DNA from: an uncultured Treponema sp.
GTDB lineage: Bacteria; Spirochaetota; Spirochaetia; Treponematales; Treponemataceae
Direction of reading: 5' to 3'
Length of the DNA stretch: 45,074 nucleotides
Assembly (NCBI GenBank): GCA_945877425.1
Contig: CAMCRZ010000020.1
Location: forward strand, 1 to 45,074
The notes beneath the pieces were generated by a model. It ran no database searches. It had not been told where the DNA came from and was given only the letters and a program-made list of their open reading frames with translations. This document shows positions 42,914 to 45,074 of the stretch, one piece after another (position 1 is the stretch's first letter; the number at the start of each line of letters is the position of its first letter). The position numbers and the translations under genes were made by a program.

Positions 42914-42952
42914 AAAAAAAAGTCACACAGAAGGTTCTGCGTGACTTTTTTT
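42914..42952. terminator. Bidirectional Rho-independent terminator
   Basis: GTCAC-CAGAA and TTCTG-GTGAC form a stem flanked by eight A (42914-42921) and seven T (42946-42952), so it can stop both the lipoprotein gene and the converging transporter gene. Confidence 0.92.
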
Positions 42953-42971
42953 ATAGCTATTTAATTGAAAC

Positions 42972-44231
42972 TTAGAACAGCATTATAATGATTTTTGAAG
43001 CCAGTACAATAGAAACAAGTGCAAATGGATAAGTTGCAGCATAAGCAGCAGAAACTTCATCAGTTCCGGCAGTTGCAATTAAAGTTCCTAAAGCAGGTGT
43101 AGAAGTCATGCCACCTGTAATGGAACCAAGGTTGTTCAATAGGCTGAGCTTGAAAACGTAACGTGCAATTACATATCCTACAATCATTGGAACTGTAGTC
43201 ATTACTGCACCGTACACGAAATATGTCCATCTAAATTTATCAATAAAGTTTACGCCTCCAGGAACGCCTGCACCAATCAGGAATAATACAAGACCAAGTT
43301 CACGCATAAAGTTAAGTGTTTCTTTTTTAATGCGGCAGTCAATCTTTCCTAAATGAGCAAAGTGTCCTACTAAAAGTCCTCCGATTAAACATCCGCCGGA
43401 ATTTCCCAGAGAAAAGTTAATTACAGGAATTTTAACTGCACCTATAAGGCAGCCGAGCATTATGGCAAGGAAAAATGCAAAAAATCCGAATGGCTCAATT
43501 GCAGTAAGCTTTCCCTTTGGTTCAGGAATGGCAATCTGGTTTGCTGCATGGAAGTTAGAAATTTCGTCTTTCATGTTAACGCGAAGAATTTTCGGAACAA
43601 GCTGTACGAATAAAACAACTCCTAAAACACCGAAAGTGTATGCAATTCCGTATCCTGCAGTAACATCAGCTTCAAAAGTTGTAGGAATAATTGAAGGATC
43701 AGCTGCGGCCTTTGCTTTGCTTGCTTCGTCTAATAAAGTTGCAACTTCTTTTCCTGCACTGAAACCTGGAGTAGAAGTAAGTCCTCCTGTTAAAAGTCCT
43801 ACTGCCATAGATGCCGACATATTTTTATCAAGAACTGTAAACAAAACAGCAGTTCCTGCACCAAGAGCAATTATTATAAAGCCTAAAAGAATGTAAGCTA
43901 AAGTGCTTTTATTAAAGCTTCTGAAAAATTTAGGACCTGCAATGAGCCCTACAGCCGTAACGAAAAGTGCCGTTCCGATGTTTGAAACTATGCCGAAGTT
44001 ACCTTTTATTTTGTCAGAAAACAGCGTGATTGTTTTTCCTGAAATATCAAAATTCGGAAAGAAATGAACTAAAACTCCATAAAGGAGTGCAATAAGAAGA
44101 ACACCTGCTGTTCCCAATTCAATTCCTTTGACTTTAATTCCACCTACAAGATAACCTAAAGTTCCAATAGCAAAAACGATGAAAATAAACGAAAGTGCTG
44201 AAGAACATACGCCGGCTAAATAAGCAGTCAT
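42972..44231 (-). CDS. AspT/YidE-type transporter without RCK domains
   Basis: This 419-residue inner-membrane protein has two repeated membrane halves of the aspartate-alanine exchanger fold. Each half carries the diagnostic loop: GLLTGGLTSTPGFSAG at about residue 145 and GSITGGMTSTPALGTL at about 385. About ten hydrophobic segments are visible. Family members such as AspT and YidE usually have ~550-560 residues with two RCK_C domains between the halves; here the linker is only ~50 residues (VPKILRVNMKDEISNFHAAN), so the regulatory part is missing. The substrate may be a dicarboxylate or amino acid. The ATG at 44231 has AAGAGG upstream and a strong promoter. Confidence 0.85.
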   Translation of the reverse strand: MTAYLAGVCSSALSFIFIVFAIGTLGYLVGGIKVKGIELGTAGVLLIALLYGVLVHFFPNFDISGKTITLFSDKIKGNFGIVSNIGTALFVTAVGLIAGPKFFRSFNKSTLAYILLGFIIIALGAGTAVLFTVLDKNMSASMAVGLLTGGLTSTPGFSAGKEVATLLDEASKAKAAADPSIIPTTFEADVTAGYGIAYTFGVLGVVLFVQLVPKILRVNMKDEISNFHAANQIAIPEPKGKLTAIEPFGFFAFFLAIMLGCLIGAVKIPVINFSLGNSGGCLIGGLLVGHFAHLGKIDCRIKKETLNFMRELGLVLFLIGAGVPGGVNFIDKFRWTYFVYGAVMTTVPMIVGYVIARYVFKLSLLNNLGSITGGMTSTPALGTLIATAGTDEVSAAYAATYPFALVSIVLASKIIIMLF

Positions 44232-44264
44232 TTTAAAAACCTCTTAAAAAATAAAATATAAACT

Positions 44265-44293
44265 ATTATATCTTTATAGATATAAATGTTCAA
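44265..44293 (-). promoter_or_regulatory. Sigma-70 promoter of the transporter gene
   Basis: On the minus strand TTGAAC (44288-44293) and TATAAT (44265-44270) are separated by 17 bases. The start ATG at 44231 lies 33 bases beyond the -10 box, preceded by AAGAGG. Confidence 0.8.
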
Positions 44294-44373
44294 TAAATAT
44301 CAATAAGTTAAAGAAAGTTAAGGAAACTTATAAGACGTGAGTTTCAGCTGCATTATGATAAAATAGCTTAAAT

Positions 44374-44425
44374 AAAAAAACAGGCCCTTTAATAATTTTA
44401 AGCAAACTATTCAGGAGCCTGTTTT
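44374..44425 (-). terminator. Terminator of the flavoprotein gene
   Basis: On the minus strand aaaacaggct and ggcctgt flank a ~25-base loop, and seven T follow. It lies just after the flavoprotein stop (44455), with a long loop but a clear G-C stem and T run. Confidence 0.72.
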
Positions 44426-44454
44426 GTAAGTTTCTATAACTTTAAGATGATGTT

Positions 44455-45074
44455 TTATTTACCTGCACCAGGAATTGCCTTGTCAAATTCAGGGTTTCCG
44501 TGGTGATATGTTGGAAGAAGTTTTGGAGAAACTGCATCACCTGTAATGCCTGCATCTGCTCTTTCTTTTTCAAATGCACTTACATGGTTAAGGTTCATCT
44601 TTGAAGTTTCTGTCTGCTGAATGTTTTTGAACATTTTTCCAGCTTCAATTCCAGCTTCACGTCCGAATACTACAACATCAAGAAGGCTGTTTCCCATAAG
44701 GCGGTTAGTTCCGTGAACACCACCAGAAGCTTCACCTGCAACAAGAAGGTTCGGAACATTTGTGTGGCAAGTCTTGTCAATTTCAACACCACCGTTCTGA
44801 TAGTGAAGTGTAGGGTAAACAAGAATAGGTTCCTTGCGGATATCAATTCCGTACTTAATGAACATATTGTACATTGCTGGAATAGATTTAAGGATTGTTC
44901 CTTCTCCGTGAATCATTTCAATCATCGGAGTGTCAAGCCATACTGCATCCTGAACATCATTTTTAACGCCGCGTCCTTCACGAACTTCACGGATAATGCC
45001 AGATGCATTAACGTCACGTGTTTCAAGAGGATGAATGTAAACTTCACCGTCTTTGTTGATGAGTTTTGCACCAA
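44455..45074 (-). CDS. Fumarate reductase/succinate dehydrogenase flavoprotein subunit, C-terminal part
   Basis: The frame is open to the window edge, so the N-terminus lies outside. The visible ~206 residues read GAKLINKDGEVYIHPLETRD, then DVQDAVWLDTPMIEMIHGEG, VYPTLHYQNGGVEIDKTCHT, NLLVAGEASGGVHGTNRLMG and NSLLDVVVFGREAGIEAG. These are the typical segments of the FAD-binding subunit (the HYxxGG and GxNRLxGNSL motifs). It reduces fumarate or oxidises succinate; in an anaerobic treponeme, fumarate reduction during succinate formation is likely (inference). The last residues LPTYHHGNPEFDKAIPGAGK are not in the standard family end. Confidence 0.92.
   Translation of the reverse strand, partial: GAKLINKDGEVYIHPLETRDVNASGIIREVREGRGVKNDVQDAVWLDTPMIEMIHGEGTILKSIPAMYNMFIKYGIDIRKEPILVYPTLHYQNGGVEIDKTCHTNVPNLLVAGEASGGVHGTNRLMGNSLLDVVVFGREAGIEAGKMFKNIQQTETSKMNLNHVSAFEKERADAGITGDAVSPKLLPTYHHGNPEFDKAIPGAGK

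Noticed and set aside
43462..43896. 144-residue plus-strand open frame inside the transporter gene
   Set aside because: It is antisense to a clearly conserved membrane protein and shows no known motif.

Overview
The window looks like a chromosomal segment of a host-associated Treponema, probably of the gut, rumen or oral clade. The evidence is a FlaA flagellar sheath protein, a spirochete-type 'spiro-SPASM' protein, a bactofilin, many TPR proteins carrying spirochete-style N-terminal anchors, low-GC sequence with strong TTGACA/TATAAT promoters, and anaerobe markers (a GGGtGRT protein with a NifU-like scaffold, and a fumarate reductase/succinate dehydrogenase flavoprotein). No phage, transposase or CRISPR array is visible. 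Base composition and style are uniform, so most of the window reads as core genome.

Layout. 1-668 is the C-terminal part of an acidic SPOR-domain protein. tRNA-Lys(UUU) with promoter and terminator follows at 708-886. 1028-6026 holds a Cache/HAMP/GGDEF diguanylate cyclase ending in a 9-C tract, a convergent methyltransferase, a bactofilin, a TPR protein and mtaB. 6047-8112 (minus) is the two-gene NifU-like/GGGtGRT module, with a terminator, a promoter, and a remnant of a second GGGtGRT 3' end beside a small palindromic element. 8181-17939 (minus) encodes two overlapping large envelope proteins (a 1555-residue sensor PP2C phosphatase and an 896-residue coiled-coil/TPR protein), a degenerate GH57-like protein and a DUF4912 protein. 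18074-18536 (minus) is tmRNA. 18553-24389 (minus) is a run of an anti-sigma-type ATPase, a STAS protein, a GAF/PP2C phosphatase, a ParB-like protein, a metallophosphoesterase and a membrane TPR protein with an Mrr-like tail.

24581-27938 (plus) has two overlapping TPR genes; the second carries a Lys/Ala-rich, histone-H1-like repeat. 27940-31334 (minus) is mutL, xseB and xseA. 31392-40841 (plus) is the most interesting stretch: a spiro-SPASM protein, a glycosyltransferase-like protein, a three-domain SpsF-like/PseG-like/methyltransferase fusion and an ATP-grasp enzyme. It is followed at once by a periplasmic amidase, a GerMN-like protein and flaA. I infer a spirochete-specific activated-sugar or glycan-modification pathway next to envelope and flagellar genes. 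40981-42883 holds a RelA/SpoT-TPR synthetase, tRNA-Glu(UUC) and a small lipoprotein. 42972-45074 (minus) holds an AspT/YidE-type transporter without regulatory RCK domains and the C-terminal part of the fumarate reductase/succinate dehydrogenase flavoprotein.

Two themes connect the genes. One is partner-switching and phosphatase signalling (two SpoIIE-type phosphatases, a STAS protein, an anti-sigma-type ATPase, a GGDEF protein and a RelA-like synthetase). The other is envelope and flagellar architecture (SPOR, bactofilin, amidase, FlaA, TPR scaffolds, glycan genes). No stretch over 300 bases lacks a gene. The longest plain gap, 24390-24580, is AT-rich and lies between divergent genes; I see no clear element in it.
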